DNA of 64,000 nt from the NCBI GenBank assembly GCA_046351595.1, contig JAXLYE010000005.1, forward strand, positions 62,001-126,000, given 5' to 3'. How positions within the stretch are numbered: position 1 is the stretch's first letter; every line of letters begins with the position of its first letter. Made by a program: the position numbers and the translations under genes. Under the pieces are notes generated by a model. That model was not told the origin of the DNA. It ran no database searches and worked only from the letters and a program-made list of their open reading frames with translations. This document shows positions 7,580 through 16,245 of this stretch, one piece after another. Source of the stretch: JAXLYE01 sp046351595. Its GTDB lineage: Bacteria > Myxococcota_A > Polyangia > Palsa-1104 > JAEUJZ01.

Positions 7580-10192
7580 GTGACCATGAACGCCGACCAC
7601 TTGCGTTCTCTGATCGGAAAACTGAACGAGCAGAGTCGCACCGCGCTTGAAGCGGCCATCGCGCTGTGCGTGAGCCGCGGACACCACCACGTCGATCTCG
7701 AGCACCTGCTGCTGCGCCTCACCGAGCAGGTCGACAGCGACGTGGCGAGCATCCTGCGTCACTTCAACGTCGACAGCTCCCGGCTGGTGCGCGAGCTGTC
7801 GCGGTTCCTGGAGCGACTGCCGGCAGGCAACGTGCGGGCGCCCGCGTTCGGGCCTCGCGTCCTGCGCTGGCTCGGGCAGGCCTGGCTGTGCGCCTCGATT
7901 GACTGCGGCGGCGCGCACACCCGCACCGGGCACCTCCTGCTCTCGCTCCTGCGCGATGAGGATCTGGCGCCGATCGCACGCGAGGTGGCGCCGGAGCTCA
8001 AGCGCATCTCGGTCGAGACGTTGGGGGCGCAGCTCCTCAACATCTGCGCCGGCAACAGCGAAGACAAACAGGCGCGCAAGGAGCCGCGCGAGGCCGCGGC
8101 GCCGTCCGCCGGGGCCGAGTCGACGAACGCGCTCGACCGCTTCACCATCGACCTGACGCAGCGGGCCCGGGACGGCAAGCTCGAGAAGGTGCTGGGGCGT
8201 GACAGCGAGGTTCGCAAGATGATCGCGATCCTTTTGCGCTACCGCCAGAACAACCCGATCCTCGTCGGCGAAGCCGGCGTTGGCAAGACGGCGCTGGTCG
8301 AGGGGCTGGCGCAGAAGATCGCGGCCGGGCAGGTCCCAGATGCGCTGAGCGACGTCTCCATCCGCGTGCTCGATCTCGGCCTGCTGCAGGCCGGGGCCGG
8401 CGTACGCGGCGAGTTCGAGAACCGGCTCAAGTCGATCCTGCAGGAGGTGAAGGCTTCGGAGACGCCGATCATCCTGTTCATCGACGAGGCCCACACGCTG
8501 GTCGGCGCCGGTGCGCAGGCCGGACAGGGCGATGCCGCCAACCTGCTGAAGCCGGCGCTCGCGCGCGGCGAGCTGCGCACCATCGCGGCCACGACCTGGA
8601 GCGAGTACAAGCAGTACTTCGAGGACGACGCGGCGCTCACCCGCCGCTTCCAGATGGTCAAGGTCGATGAGCCGGATGAGGACACCGCGGAGGTGATGCT
8701 GCGCGGGCTCGTGCCGGTGCTCGAGCGCCATCACGGACTGCGCATCCTGCCCGAGGCGATCAAGGCGGCCGTGCATCTGTCGCACCGCTACATCGCCGAC
8801 CGGCAACTTCCGGACAAGGCCGTGAGCGTTCTGTCGACCGCGTGCGCGCAGGTCGCGCTCAGCCAGCAGGCTACGCCGTTCGCGATCGAGGAGTGCCACC
8901 GCCGCACCGCCGAGATCGATGCCGAGCTCGAGCTCTTGCGCCGTGAGTCCATCGGCGCCTCGGCCGAGCAGGAGCGTGAGGCCGCGCTGCTGCGCGAGAA
9001 GGAGTCGATCGACGCCGAGCTCGCGCGCCTGCAGGAGCGCTACCAGGATGAGCAGGCGCAGGTCGGCCGGATCCAGGAGCTGCGCAGCGGCCTCGCCGCC
9101 ACGCCGACGCAGGCCGAGCAGCTCGCGGCGCTGCGCGAGGCGCTGCGGGCGCAGCAGGGTGAGGCGCCGCTGGTCCACGACTGCGTGAGCTCGCAGTCGG
9201 TCGCCGAGGTGGTTTCGAGCTGGACCGGGATCCCGACGGGCAAGATGGTGAAGAACGAGATCCGCGGCGTGCTCGAGCTGGCGTCGGTGCTGGGCGAGCG
9301 GGTCGTGGGGCAGGAGCACGCGCTCAAGGCCCTGGCAGAGCGGATCGCGGTGAGCCGCGCCGAACTCGAGGCGCCCAACCGCCCGATCGGTGTGTTCCTG
9401 CTGGTCGGCCCGAGCGGCGTGGGCAAGACCGAGACTGCGCTGGCGCTGGCCGATGCGATGTACGGCGGCGAGCGCAACATCATCAGCATCAATATGTCCG
9501 AGTACAAGGAGAGCCACAGCGGCGCCGCGCTCAAGGGCGCGCCTCCGGGCTACGTCGGATACGGCAAGGGCGGCATCCTCACCGAGGCGGTGCGGCGGCG
9601 CCCGTACTCGGTGGTGCTGCTGGACGAGTTCGAGAAGGCCCACCGCGAGGTCAAGCAGATCTTCTACAGCGTCTTCGACACCGGAATCCTCAAGGACGCG
9701 ACCGGGCGCGAGGTCAACTTCCGCAACACCGTCATCCTGCTCACCTCGAACGTCGGCTCGCGCAAGATCGCAGCACTGTGCGCGGACCCCAGCACGCGAC
9801 CCGACCCCGAGCAGCTCCTCTCGGCCATCCGCCCGGAGCTCATCGAGGCTTTCGAGGAGGCGCTGCTCGGCCGCATGACGCCGATCCCGTACTACCCGCT
9901 GGACCCGGCGCGGCTGGCGCAGATCGTGCGGATCCACCTCGACAAGATTACCCAGCGGCTGTGGGAGCGCCACCGCACGACGTTCGGATACAGCGACGCT
10001 GTCGTCGAGCACATCCTGGGTCAGTGCAAGGCGACCGAGATCGGCGCCCGCGCAGTCGAGCAGACCCTGAACCGCTCCCTCCTGTCCGCGCTGTCGCGCG
10101 AGCTGCTCGGCCGCATCGCCCAGGGCCAGCAGTCGTCGGCCGTGAACCTGGACATGACCGAGGGCGCCACCTTCCGCTTTGCCATCGCCTAG
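7580..10192 (+). CDS. clpV: T6SS AAA+ ATPase ClpV (TssH)
   Basis: ClpV disassembles contracted TssBC sheaths so they can be reused. The 870-residue product has a Clp N domain (about 1-150), a first AAA+ domain with Walker A GEAGVGKT at about 230-237, a middle coiled-coil domain (about 430-530), and a second AAA+ domain with GPSGVGKT at about 610-617. The glycine-rich pore loop motif ALKGAPPGYVGYGKGG follows. The N-domain helix that binds TssC is plausible in LNEQSRTALEAAIALC. Two starts lie 6 bases apart (GTG 7580, ATG 7586) behind gagggagag, and either could be used. The T6SS type is supported by the neighbouring tssG and vgrG; ClpB would have a longer middle domain. Confidence 0.96.
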   Translation: MTMNADHLRSLIGKLNEQSRTALEAAIALCVSRGHHHVDLEHLLLRLTEQVDSDVASILRHFNVDSSRLVRELSRFLERLPAGNVRAPAFGPRVLRWLGQAWLCASIDCGGAHTRTGHLLLSLLRDEDLAPIAREVAPELKRISVETLGAQLLNICAGNSEDKQARKEPREAAAPSAGAESTNALDRFTIDLTQRARDGKLEKVLGRDSEVRKMIAILLRYRQNNPILVGEAGVGKTALVEGLAQKIAAGQVPDALSDVSIRVLDLGLLQAGAGVRGEFENRLKSILQEVKASETPIILFIDEAHTLVGAGAQAGQGDAANLLKPALARGELRTIAATTWSEYKQYFEDDAALTRRFQMVKVDEPDEDTAEVMLRGLVPVLERHHGLRILPEAIKAAVHLSHRYIADRQLPDKAVSVLSTACAQVALSQQATPFAIEECHRRTAEIDAELELLRRESIGASAEQEREAALLREKESIDAELARLQERYQDEQAQVGRIQELRSGLAATPTQAEQLAALREALRAQQGEAPLVHDCVSSQSVAEVVSSWTGIPTGKMVKNEIRGVLELASVLGERVVGQEHALKALAERIAVSRAELEAPNRPIGVFLLVGPSGVGKTETALALADAMYGGERNIISINMSEYKESHSGAALKGAPPGYVGYGKGGILTEAVRRRPYSVVLLDEFEKAHREVKQIFYSVFDTGILKDATGREVNFRNTVILLTSNVGSRKIAALCADPSTRPDPEQLLSAIRPELIEAFEEALLGRMTPIPYYPLDPARLAQIVRIHLDKITQRLWERHRTTFGYSDAVVEHILGQCKATEIGARAVEQTLNRSLLSALSRELLGRIAQGQQSSAVNLDMTEGATFRFAIA

Positions 10193-10210
10193 CGGCCTCG
10201 CGAGGTTTCC

Positions 10211-12289
10211 ATGGGAAGAAAGACGCAAGACAACGCGTTCATCTCGCTGACCACGCCGCTCGGCCCGAACGCTCTCGTCGTCGAGTCGCTGAGCGGCAGC
10301 GAGGGTCTGTCGCAGCCGTTCCAGTTCGAGCTGTCGCTCGTCTCCGAGCTGCAGGACATTCCCTTCGACAAGATCGTCGGCCAGCGCGTCTCGCTGAAGC
10401 TCGATCTCGTGGACGGGATGCCGATGCACCGCCACGTCAACGGCTTCGTCGCACGCTTCCGCCAGGAGCGCTCGGACAAGCTGTACACCTACTACACCGC
10501 GACCGTGGTGCCGTGGCTGTGGTTCCTGTCGCGCAGCGCCGACTGCCGCATCTTCCAGGAGAAGACCGCGCCCGAGATCATCAAGCAGGTCTTCAAGGAC
10601 CGCGGCATGACGGACTTCGAGGACAAGCTCTCGGGCAGCTTCGCCAAGCTGACCTACTGCGTGCAGTACCGCGAGCGCGACATCGACTTCGTCTCGCGGC
10701 TGATGGAAGAGTTTGGGATCACCTACTACTTCAAGCACACCGAGGACCGGCACGTGCTGGTGCTGGCCAACGCCAAGTCGTCGCACGAGACGCTGCCCCA
10801 CCAGCCGCGCGTGCGCTACAAGGAGGACGCGCACACCGGCACCCTGGCCGACGTGGCGGGGCTGGTCACCGGGCTGCACCTCGAGCAGGAGGTGAACCCC
10901 GGCAAGTACACGCACACCGACTACAACTTCGAGCAGCCGCAGGCGGATCTGATGTCGGCCACGCCGACGGGCGTGCAGGTCGGCGGCAACCACGGCCTCG
11001 AGGTCTACGACTATCCCGGCCGCTTCCCAGAGCTCGGCATCGGCGAGTCGATGTCGCGCCTGCGCATGGAGGAGCACGAGGCGACCAAGCGCATCGCGCA
11101 CGGCCGCGGCACCTGCCGCGCGTTCATCCCGGGGTACCTCTTCGATCTCGCCGGTCACCACCGCGACGACGTGAACGGCAACTACCTGCTGGTCCAGGTC
11201 TGGCACAACGCGCGCGCCGGCGAGCTCGGAGGCAGCGGCGAGCTGGCCTACACCAACACGTTCGCGATGATCCGCTCGGAGGTCCCGTTCCGGCCGGCGC
11301 AGCGCACGCCCAAGCCCATCGTGCGCGGGCCGCAGACCGCGGTGGTCGTAGGCCCCAAGGGCGAGGAGATCCACACCGACAAGCACGGCCGCGTGAAGGT
11401 CCAGTTCCACTGGGACCGCGAGGGCAAGCGCGACGAGAACAGCTCGTGCTGGGTGCGCGTCTCGCAGCAGTGGGCCGGCGCCGGCTATGGCGGCATGTGC
11501 ATCCCGCGCATCGGGCAGGAGGTGATCGTCTCGTTCCTGGAGGGCGATCCGGATCAGCCGATCATCATCGGCCGCGTCTACAACGCCGATCAGAAGCCGC
11601 CGTTCTCGCTGCCCGGCAAGAAGAACGTCAGCGGCATGAAGAGCAACAGCACCCCCGGCGGCGGCGGCTCGAACGAGCTGCACCTCGACGACAGCAAGGG
11701 CAGCGAGAAGGTCTACCTGCACGCGCAGAAGGACTACACGACGGATGTGGAGAACAACATGGCCACAACCGTCAAGGTCGACCAGACCAACACCGTCAAG
11801 GGCAAGCAGACCGAGACGATCACCGGCGACCAGACCGTCACCGTGGAGTCGGGGAACCAGACCATCAGCGTCAACACCGGCAACCAGACCATCACGGTGA
11901 AGTCGGGCGCGCAGAGCATCGCGGTGAACGCCGGCGGCGCCTCGCTGAAGGCCCAGACCAACCGCGAGGTCAGCGTCCCCGGCGGCCCCTACAGCGTGAC
12001 CGCAAAGAGCGACGTCTCCCTGAAGTCCGAGACCGCGACGCTCAGCGGCACCGCCAAGGGCAACGTCACGATGAAGTCCGAGACCGCCGACAGCTTCGTC
12101 CTGGCCGCCGTGCGCGCCGTCGTCGAGGCCCCCACCATCGAGGTCAAGGGCACGCAGAAGATCGTCCTCACAGTCGGCGGCAGCAGCATCGAGCTGACAC
12201 CGGGCGAGGTGAAGATCAAGAGCCCGAAGATCACGAGCGAGGCGGCGGGGGATCACACGATTAAGGGGGCGGTGGTGAAGTTGAACTAG
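10211..12289 (+). CDS. vgrG: T6SS spike protein VgrG (TssI)
   Basis: VgrG trimers tip the Hcp tube and carry effectors and PAAR proteins. The 692-residue product has the gp27-like region (SLSGSEGLSQPFQFELSL onward), the gp5 OB-fold region (GRVKVQFHWDREGKRDENSSCWVRVSQQWAG, the family signature), and GYGGMCIPRIGQEVIVSFLEGDPDQPIIIGRVYN. The C-terminal needle is made of repeated strands (TVTVESGNQTISVNTGNQTITVKSG). No extra enzymatic domain follows the needle, so this is a structural VgrG that probably delivers the adjacent effectors. The start ATG follows gaggttTCC 12 bases behind clpV. Confidence 0.97.
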   Translation: MGRKTQDNAFISLTTPLGPNALVVESLSGSEGLSQPFQFELSLVSELQDIPFDKIVGQRVSLKLDLVDGMPMHRHVNGFVARFRQERSDKLYTYYTATVVPWLWFLSRSADCRIFQEKTAPEIIKQVFKDRGMTDFEDKLSGSFAKLTYCVQYRERDIDFVSRLMEEFGITYYFKHTEDRHVLVLANAKSSHETLPHQPRVRYKEDAHTGTLADVAGLVTGLHLEQEVNPGKYTHTDYNFEQPQADLMSATPTGVQVGGNHGLEVYDYPGRFPELGIGESMSRLRMEEHEATKRIAHGRGTCRAFIPGYLFDLAGHHRDDVNGNYLLVQVWHNARAGELGGSGELAYTNTFAMIRSEVPFRPAQRTPKPIVRGPQTAVVVGPKGEEIHTDKHGRVKVQFHWDREGKRDENSSCWVRVSQQWAGAGYGGMCIPRIGQEVIVSFLEGDPDQPIIIGRVYNADQKPPFSLPGKKNVSGMKSNSTPGGGGSNELHLDDSKGSEKVYLHAQKDYTTDVENNMATTVKVDQTNTVKGKQTETITGDQTVTVESGNQTISVNTGNQTITVKSGAQSIAVNAGGASLKAQTNREVSVPGGPYSVTAKSDVSLKSETATLSGTAKGNVTMKSETADSFVLAAVRAVVEAPTIEVKGTQKIVLTVGGSSIELTPGEVKIKSPKITSEAAGDHTIKGAVVKLN

Positions 12290-12300
12290 GCACCGCTGCG

Positions 12301-12330
12301 GCGATGGCCCTGTGCCACAGGGCTCATCGC
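12301..12330 (+). terminator. Strong hairpin after vgrG, possible operon end
   Basis: The sequence gcgatggccctgtg is followed almost at once by its inverted copy, cacagggctcatcgc. The stem has 8 perfect base pairs around a single-base centre (gccctgtg/cacagggc), extended by gcgatg/catcgc with one bulged base. No run of T follows, so it is not a classic intrinsic terminator. It lies 12 bases after the vgrG stop and marks the point where base composition becomes AT-richer. Confidence 0.45.
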
Positions 12331-12418
12331 ATCAATCGGCTCTTTGCTCGAGAGCCGCTTGTCCACCTTCGTGATGATGAAAGCAGTGTCACGACAGCTG
12401 GTAATCGAGGAAGCCACG

Positions 12419-12775
12419 ATGAGCTATGTATGTAGTGATCCTGAGAGCTATGACGGAGAGGTTGTTGGCACCGGCCAGTGCGTAGCATTTGTTCAACAAT
12501 GCAGCGGTGCTCCTAATACAGGTCTATGGACCGAGGGCATCAGGGTCCGCGGCAATAGAATTGCTCGTGGCACTGCAATCGCCACATTCATCAACAGAAA
12601 ATATCCAAGTAAATCTACAGGGAATCATGCCGCCATCTACCTTGAACAAGATGAACAGGCGATTTGGGTCTACGATCAATGGAGTGGCCATCCGGTGAGC
12701 AAACGTGCGATTCGATTCAAAGGAGGCAAAGGGTCGCCAAGCAATGATGGAGATGCTTTTTCAGTTATTGACTGA
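12419..12775 (+). CDS. BPSL0067-family cysteine amidase-like T6SS effector
   Basis: This is a 118-residue protein with the pattern of the BPSL0067 family, small papain-fold (NlpC/P60- or CHAP-like) proteins found beside T6SS genes. Visible motifs are GTGQCVAFVQ with the putative nucleophile Cys21, RGTAIATF, GNHAAIYL with the putative base His70, and VYDQW around residue 86. Such enzymes cut peptide stems of peptidoglycan in the periplasm of a rival cell. I chose ATG 12419 because gagga lies upstream and the homology begins at YVC. A longer frame from 12344 adds unrelated residues. It has no signal peptide, as expected for T6SS cargo. The DNA is clearly AT-richer than vgrG, which suggests transfer. 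The STY0301-type gene downstream is its likely immunity gene. Confidence 0.82.
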   Translation: MSYVCSDPESYDGEVVGTGQCVAFVQQCSGAPNTGLWTEGIRVRGNRIARGTAIATFINRKYPSKSTGNHAAIYLEQDEQAIWVYDQWSGHPVSKRAIRFKGGKGSPSNDGDAFSVID

Positions 12776-12802
12776 TTCGGGAATCAGTAGTAATCAGCAG
12801 TA

Positions 12803-13285
12803 ATGAGTATTCTACTGACTAGGCGCAACCGATGTACCGGCATTCACTGCCTTGCGATGATGATCAGCAGCTTGCCGATTTCATCGTGGGCTGCGGATGA
12901 TATGTTATGCCCGGGAATGGTTGCTGTGCAGCAAACGACCTCGATGGCCTATGAAGGCTTCACAGTAAGCTTTCGTTCCTCGAAATACAGGTTGAAAGCC
13001 ATCAATTTTTACGAAGGCCATCCGTCTCGCCTGTTCGTTCTCAAGTTTGATGAGCAGACCGAGAGGAGAAAACACGGGAACAGCCCGAAGGAAAATTGGT
13101 CAGCGCTATGGCGCTTTCAGAGCATCGGACCAGACGGTATCTGGTTCGTATGTGAATATGAAGACACAACCATGATCCTGACCAGGCAAGTCCCCAGCGC
13201 AAGCTCGCAATGCGAGATATCCTATGAAACCACGTCGGCTGCCAGGACTGCTTACCCTGTAATCAAGAGCAGCCGCTGCAAGTAA
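12803..13285 (+). CDS. STY0301-family periplasmic protein, likely immunity
   Basis: A 160-residue secreted protein. The N-terminus has a signal peptide (CLAMMISSLPISSWAADD, cleavage likely after about residue 30). The mature part begins with LCPGMVAVQQT, then LKAINFYEGHPSRLFVLKF, a Trp-rich segment (WSALWRF) and IWFVCEYEDTTMILTRQVP. This order (CP motif, FYEGxP, Trp segment, CxY with alternating strands) matches STY0301-family proteins, which commonly sit beside BPSL0067-type effectors. The inferred role is periplasmic protection against the amidase encoded 27 bases upstream. Codon use is AT-richer than the T6SS core. Confidence 0.75.
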   Translation: MSILLTRRNRCTGIHCLAMMISSLPISSWAADDMLCPGMVAVQQTTSMAYEGFTVSFRSSKYRLKAINFYEGHPSRLFVLKFDEQTERRKHGNSPKENWSALWRFQSIGPDGIWFVCEYEDTTMILTRQVPSASSQCEISYETTSAARTAYPVIKSSRCK

Positions 13286-13309
13286 TTCAGGAGAGAGGAG
13301 AGCCTTGAA

Positions 13310-14053
13310 ATGTGTGACGAGAAGCAGCTCAATAAGAAGTGGCGCGAAACCTTGGATGATGGGATCACCAATCCAGATTGGGACATCTACGATGCAACAA
13401 TCAAAGAGGTTCTCGCTGGCTACAATGGCCGCCTGAAACGCAATGTGGACTGGAAGCTCGTCAAGGCTATGTTGTGGGTAGAGTCTTCGGGCCCCAAAGG
13501 AATCGGCGGAGCCTGGCGGAAGGCGGTCATGCAGATCGGCAGCAACAAGAACGATCCAGGCTGGTCGATCGTCAAGGCCGGGGTGACCGGAGATACGGCC
13601 AAGTCAGAGGGCAGTGAGCTCATCCTATCCGATGAGGACAAACGTCTCTTCAAGGCAGCGGCCATCGACACCCCGAGCGTCAACATCCGGGCAGCGATAG
13701 TCTACCTGCTGACGCGAATGGCTCGCACTGCGTATGTGGAAGAGTTCGATCCGCAAGATGCTAGCGAGCATACCTACACCGTACAAGCAGGAGATACCTA
13801 TTCCGGATTGCAGAAGAAGCTAGGTACCACCGTCAAGGTGTTAGAGGCAATGAACACGACGAAACTGCTGAAGCCGGGGCAGGTCCTGAAGTACAAGAAG
13901 GCACAAGTGGTTCGACGCATTGTCGAGTGGCGCACCTTCGACACCGCAACGATCGCCACTCGATACAACGGCGGCGGTGACCCGACCTACTCCTGCAAAC
14001 TTGACTACGCCCTCAAGCTGTTCAAACAGTTGAAGCCCGAGACACGCCGATGA
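13310..14053 (+). CDS. Lysozyme-like/LysM protein, likely T6SS cell-wall effector
   Basis: A 247-residue protein without a signal peptide. The first half resembles goose-lysozyme/transglycosylase folds: DWKLVKAMLWVESSGPKG holds the putative catalytic Glu58, followed by AWRKAVMQIGSN, matching the ES..-MQIG pattern of SLT-type enzymes. Residues about 154-196 form a LysM peptidoglycan-binding domain (HTYTVQAGDTYSGLQKKLG...LKPGQVL). The enzyme would cut the glycan strands of a target cell. Lack of a signal peptide and the position two genes behind vgrG imply T6SS delivery, not self-growth. The frame overlaps the next gene by ATGA, typical of an effector coupled to its immunity gene. The ribosome-binding site gagaggagag precedes the ATG. 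Confidence 0.75.
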   Translation: MCDEKQLNKKWRETLDDGITNPDWDIYDATIKEVLAGYNGRLKRNVDWKLVKAMLWVESSGPKGIGGAWRKAVMQIGSNKNDPGWSIVKAGVTGDTAKSEGSELILSDEDKRLFKAAAIDTPSVNIRAAIVYLLTRMARTAYVEEFDPQDASEHTYTVQAGDTYSGLQKKLGTTVKVLEAMNTTKLLKPGQVLKYKKAQVVRRIVEWRTFDTATIATRYNGGGDPTYSCKLDYALKLFKQLKPETRR

Positions 14054-14571
14054 AGAAGACAGCAAAGCTCCTCTGTGCGCTGCTGACCCTGAGCGGCGCC
14101 TGGCAACCGGTCCATGCAGGTTCCGGCACCCCTATGCCGGCGGACGAACCGACCAGGCAGTCCATCTACGCGGCGCTCAATCGAGAAGCCGTGCTGGGTC
14201 CAGAGCGAGTTCTTGTGAGGCTCGTTCACGTCTGCAACCTGCAGCTCGACAAGACCAGCTACCCGGTGGTTTGGCTACGGGAGCTCGTCCACAGCAGCAC
14301 GCTGCCACGCGGGGTTAACCGAATCGTGGTGCTGGGTCCGGACCTGCGCGTAAGTACGCTCCTGGAGAACCTGAGCGGAGACACGGAGCCGCTGTTCTGC
14401 CTCGGCAACCGACTCTACCTGTACGGAAGAGAAGGAATAGGAAACGCGGCTCCTTACGGGAACGTCCTGGAGCTGAGCAACCGCGGGCGGACCCTAGCAG
14501 TCGTAGGGTTGGTTGAGCCACAGGACTATCCCTTGCCCCTGAACCGCGAGCGCCGCCTGTCTCCTCAGTAG
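14050..14571 (+). CDS. Secreted protein, putative immunity to the lysozyme-like effector
   Basis: I do not recognise a family. The 173-residue product begins with a clear signal peptide (MKKTAKLLCALLTLSGAWQPVHAG), so the mature protein is periplasmic. It starts inside the stop codon of the lysozyme/LysM gene (ATGA), and this tight coupling plus periplasmic location is the usual design of immunity to a cell-wall effector. Two Cys (CNLQL and FCLGN) could form a disulfide. Its 3' end overlaps the convergent minus-strand TPR gene by 7 bases. Confidence 0.65.
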   Translation: MKKTAKLLCALLTLSGAWQPVHAGSGTPMPADEPTRQSIYAALNREAVLGPERVLVRLVHVCNLQLDKTSYPVVWLRELVHSSTLPRGVNRIVVLGPDLRVSTLLENLSGDTEPLFCLGNRLYLYGREGIGNAAPYGNVLELSNRGRTLAVVGLVEPQDYPLPLNRERRLSPQ

Positions 14572-15842
14572 ACCATCGCGCTGCGCCACTTTTCTCCCAG
14601 AAGCCCCCCCATCCTCCGCTCCACCTGATCCGCCGTCAGCCCCGGCAGGTTGTTCGCGCTGAGCCGCTCCAGCGCCGCTCCCAGGTACGGCAGCGTCGAG
14701 GTCGCGCGCGTCTCCGGATCCATATTTTGTCCGACCGCGAGCGCGCGCTGCGCGTGCTCCCACGCGCGCTGCGGCGAGCCTGCGGACTCGTGGCAGAAGG
14801 AGGCCATGCGCCAGCATTCAAGCTGCATGCGCAGATCGGACTGTGCGGTGGCGAGCGGCGCGGCCTGCTCGTAGGTCGCGGCCGCGGCGACGTAGTCCCC
14901 GCTGCGCAGCTGTGCCGAGGCGATCGCGAGCCGGGCGCGCAGCTCCAGCGCGCCTCCTTCCGCTGCGCCGGCCTGCACCGCGGCGCGCGCGGACTCGATC
15001 GCGGCTTGATACTTGGGAATTGCATCCTGCGGCCGCCCTGCGGCCAGCGCGCCGCCGCCAAGCGCGAAGTGGACGGCGACGGACAGCGACGGCCAGCCCT
15101 GCGCCTGCGTGATCGCGAGCGCCGAGCCCGCGAGCCGCTCCGCCTGCGCGAAGTCGCCGGCGCCCAGCGCGTTGGTGAGCTGCACGAACAGGTGCCGGAA
15201 CCGCCCGCCCGGCGAGCCGAGCCCGCCGGCCTGGCGCGACAGCGCCTCCAGCGCCGCCGGCATGTTGAGGTCCGGCGTCTGGACGCACGCGCGCCCCTGC
15301 GCCTGCTGCACTACCGCCTGCGCCGTCGCCTCGGCCTCGCCGCGCGCCATCAGCACCAGGAAGCGCAGCCGCGGCGTCGGCCCCGCCTGCACCGCGGCCT
15401 GCGCCAGCCACTCCGCGAACTCGCCGTCGTCCTCGACTTCCGACGGCGTCAGGACCAGGACCAGGTGCTCGAAGACCTTGTCGTGGTGCAGAAGGAACGC
15501 GGCGCAGGTGGCGTGGAGGTCGCCGGGCGCGGCCTCAAACTTCGGTGGGCGTTCGGACTCTGGGAGGACATCCCAGGAGGTTGTGTACTGCTCCAGGAAC
15601 TCCTTGCGGACGGCAGCGGCGTAGGCGGAGGCGCTCTCGAAGGGAGCCGTGATCCGGACGAAGAGATCCGGCACCTGGGCGGCGCGGGCGTCGCTCTCGG
15701 CGGCGAGCATGGAGTGGATCATCTGGGCTTCCTGTGAGCGCACCAGCCAGATGAGCAAGCGTGGAGCCGCATTTACAGCGAAGCCGTTCCAGCGCCCTCT
15801 CAAGTTTATCAAGGCAGCACTAACAGAACCATCTTGACTCAT
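14565..15842 (-). CDS. TPR-repeat protein of the rhs operon, possible effector adaptor
   Basis: A 425-residue cytoplasmic protein without signal or membrane segments. The first 200 residues are mixed and unassigned (LLIWLVRSQEAQMIHSML..LFVRITAPFESASAYAAAVRKEFLEQY). The second half is helical and reads as tetratricopeptide repeats (about 215-395: GAGDFAQAERLAGSALAI, AAGRPQDAIPKYQAAIESA, RSGDYVAAAATYEQAAPLA, ESAGSPQRAWEHAQRALAV). It is the third gene after rhs and its immunity gene on the same strand, 33 bases behind the immunity stop. Rhs effectors usually need a dedicated chaperone (EagR, DUF1795), and none is visible here. I infer this TPR protein may take that role or load the PAAR tip. This is not shown by homology. 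Confidence 0.6.
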   Translation of the reverse strand: MSQDGSVSAALINLRGRWNGFAVNAAPRLLIWLVRSQEAQMIHSMLAAESDARAAQVPDLFVRITAPFESASAYAAAVRKEFLEQYTTSWDVLPESERPPKFEAAPGDLHATCAAFLLHHDKVFEHLVLVLTPSEVEDDGEFAEWLAQAAVQAGPTPRLRFLVLMARGEAEATAQAVVQQAQGRACVQTPDLNMPAALEALSRQAGGLGSPGGRFRHLFVQLTNALGAGDFAQAERLAGSALAITQAQGWPSLSVAVHFALGGGALAAGRPQDAIPKYQAAIESARAAVQAGAAEGGALELRARLAIASAQLRSGDYVAAAATYEQAAPLATAQSDLRMQLECWRMASFCHESAGSPQRAWEHAQRALAVGQNMDPETRATSTLPYLGAALERLSANNLPGLTADQVERRMGGLLGEKWRSAMVY

Positions 15843-15875
15843 TTAGATCCACCTCAATGCCTTGAACGTCAGGCG

Positions 15876-16235
15876 TTACAAGGGATAATCGGTTTGGCGC
15901 GCGGGCTGAAGATGCGCAATACAGCTTCCGACAGAGTGTAAGTATTGATCTAATTGATTTGAATCATGAAAAACAGCGTATTCCGATTTTGTCATTACAG
16001 AGTCGCTAATATCCCAATCGTTCTCGATATATTCATTTGGGACCTCGAAGTAATGCGTCCTGACATTGAACTGGGAATTCTCGAACATAGAAGGATCCCA
16101 TGCTGGCGATTTTTGCGGCTGCAAATTATAAACACCGACCCAGGCGGATTTATTCGGTCCACTTGCTGGTAACTTGACGGCAACAACCCCTCCAGACAGC
16201 AAGTAGTACATCGCACCGCTCGACATTCTGTCCAT
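15876..16235 (-). CDS. Putative immunity protein to the Rhs toxin tip
   Basis: A 119-residue cytosolic protein from the ATG at 16235, which has aagg upstream and begins 10 bases after the rhs stop. A longer frame from 16334 would overlap rhs. No family recognised. It is acidic (IENDWDISDSV, FHDSNQLDQYL) and AT-rich, unlike the GC-rich flanks, as is usual for polymorphic-toxin immunity genes acquired with their toxin tip. No signal peptide is visible, so the toxin probably acts in the cytoplasm. The assignment rests on position and composition. Confidence 0.7.
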   Translation of the reverse strand: MDRMSSGAMYYLLSGGVVAVKLPASGPNKSAWVGVYNLQPQKSPAWDPSMFENSQFNVRTHYFEVPNEYIENDWDISDSVMTKSEYAVFHDSNQLDQYLHSVGSCIAHLQPARQTDYPL

Positions 16236-16245
16236 TTTGCACCTT

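Noticed and set aside
7448..12256. Minus-strand frame of about 1,600 codons opposite clpV and vgrG
   Set aside because: It is the antisense of two certain genes; its product is Arg/Leu/Ala-rich with no domain. High GC makes such long shadows.
12301..12330. Certain intrinsic terminator
   Set aside because: The hairpin is strong but lacks a T-run, so it is kept only as a possible operon end.
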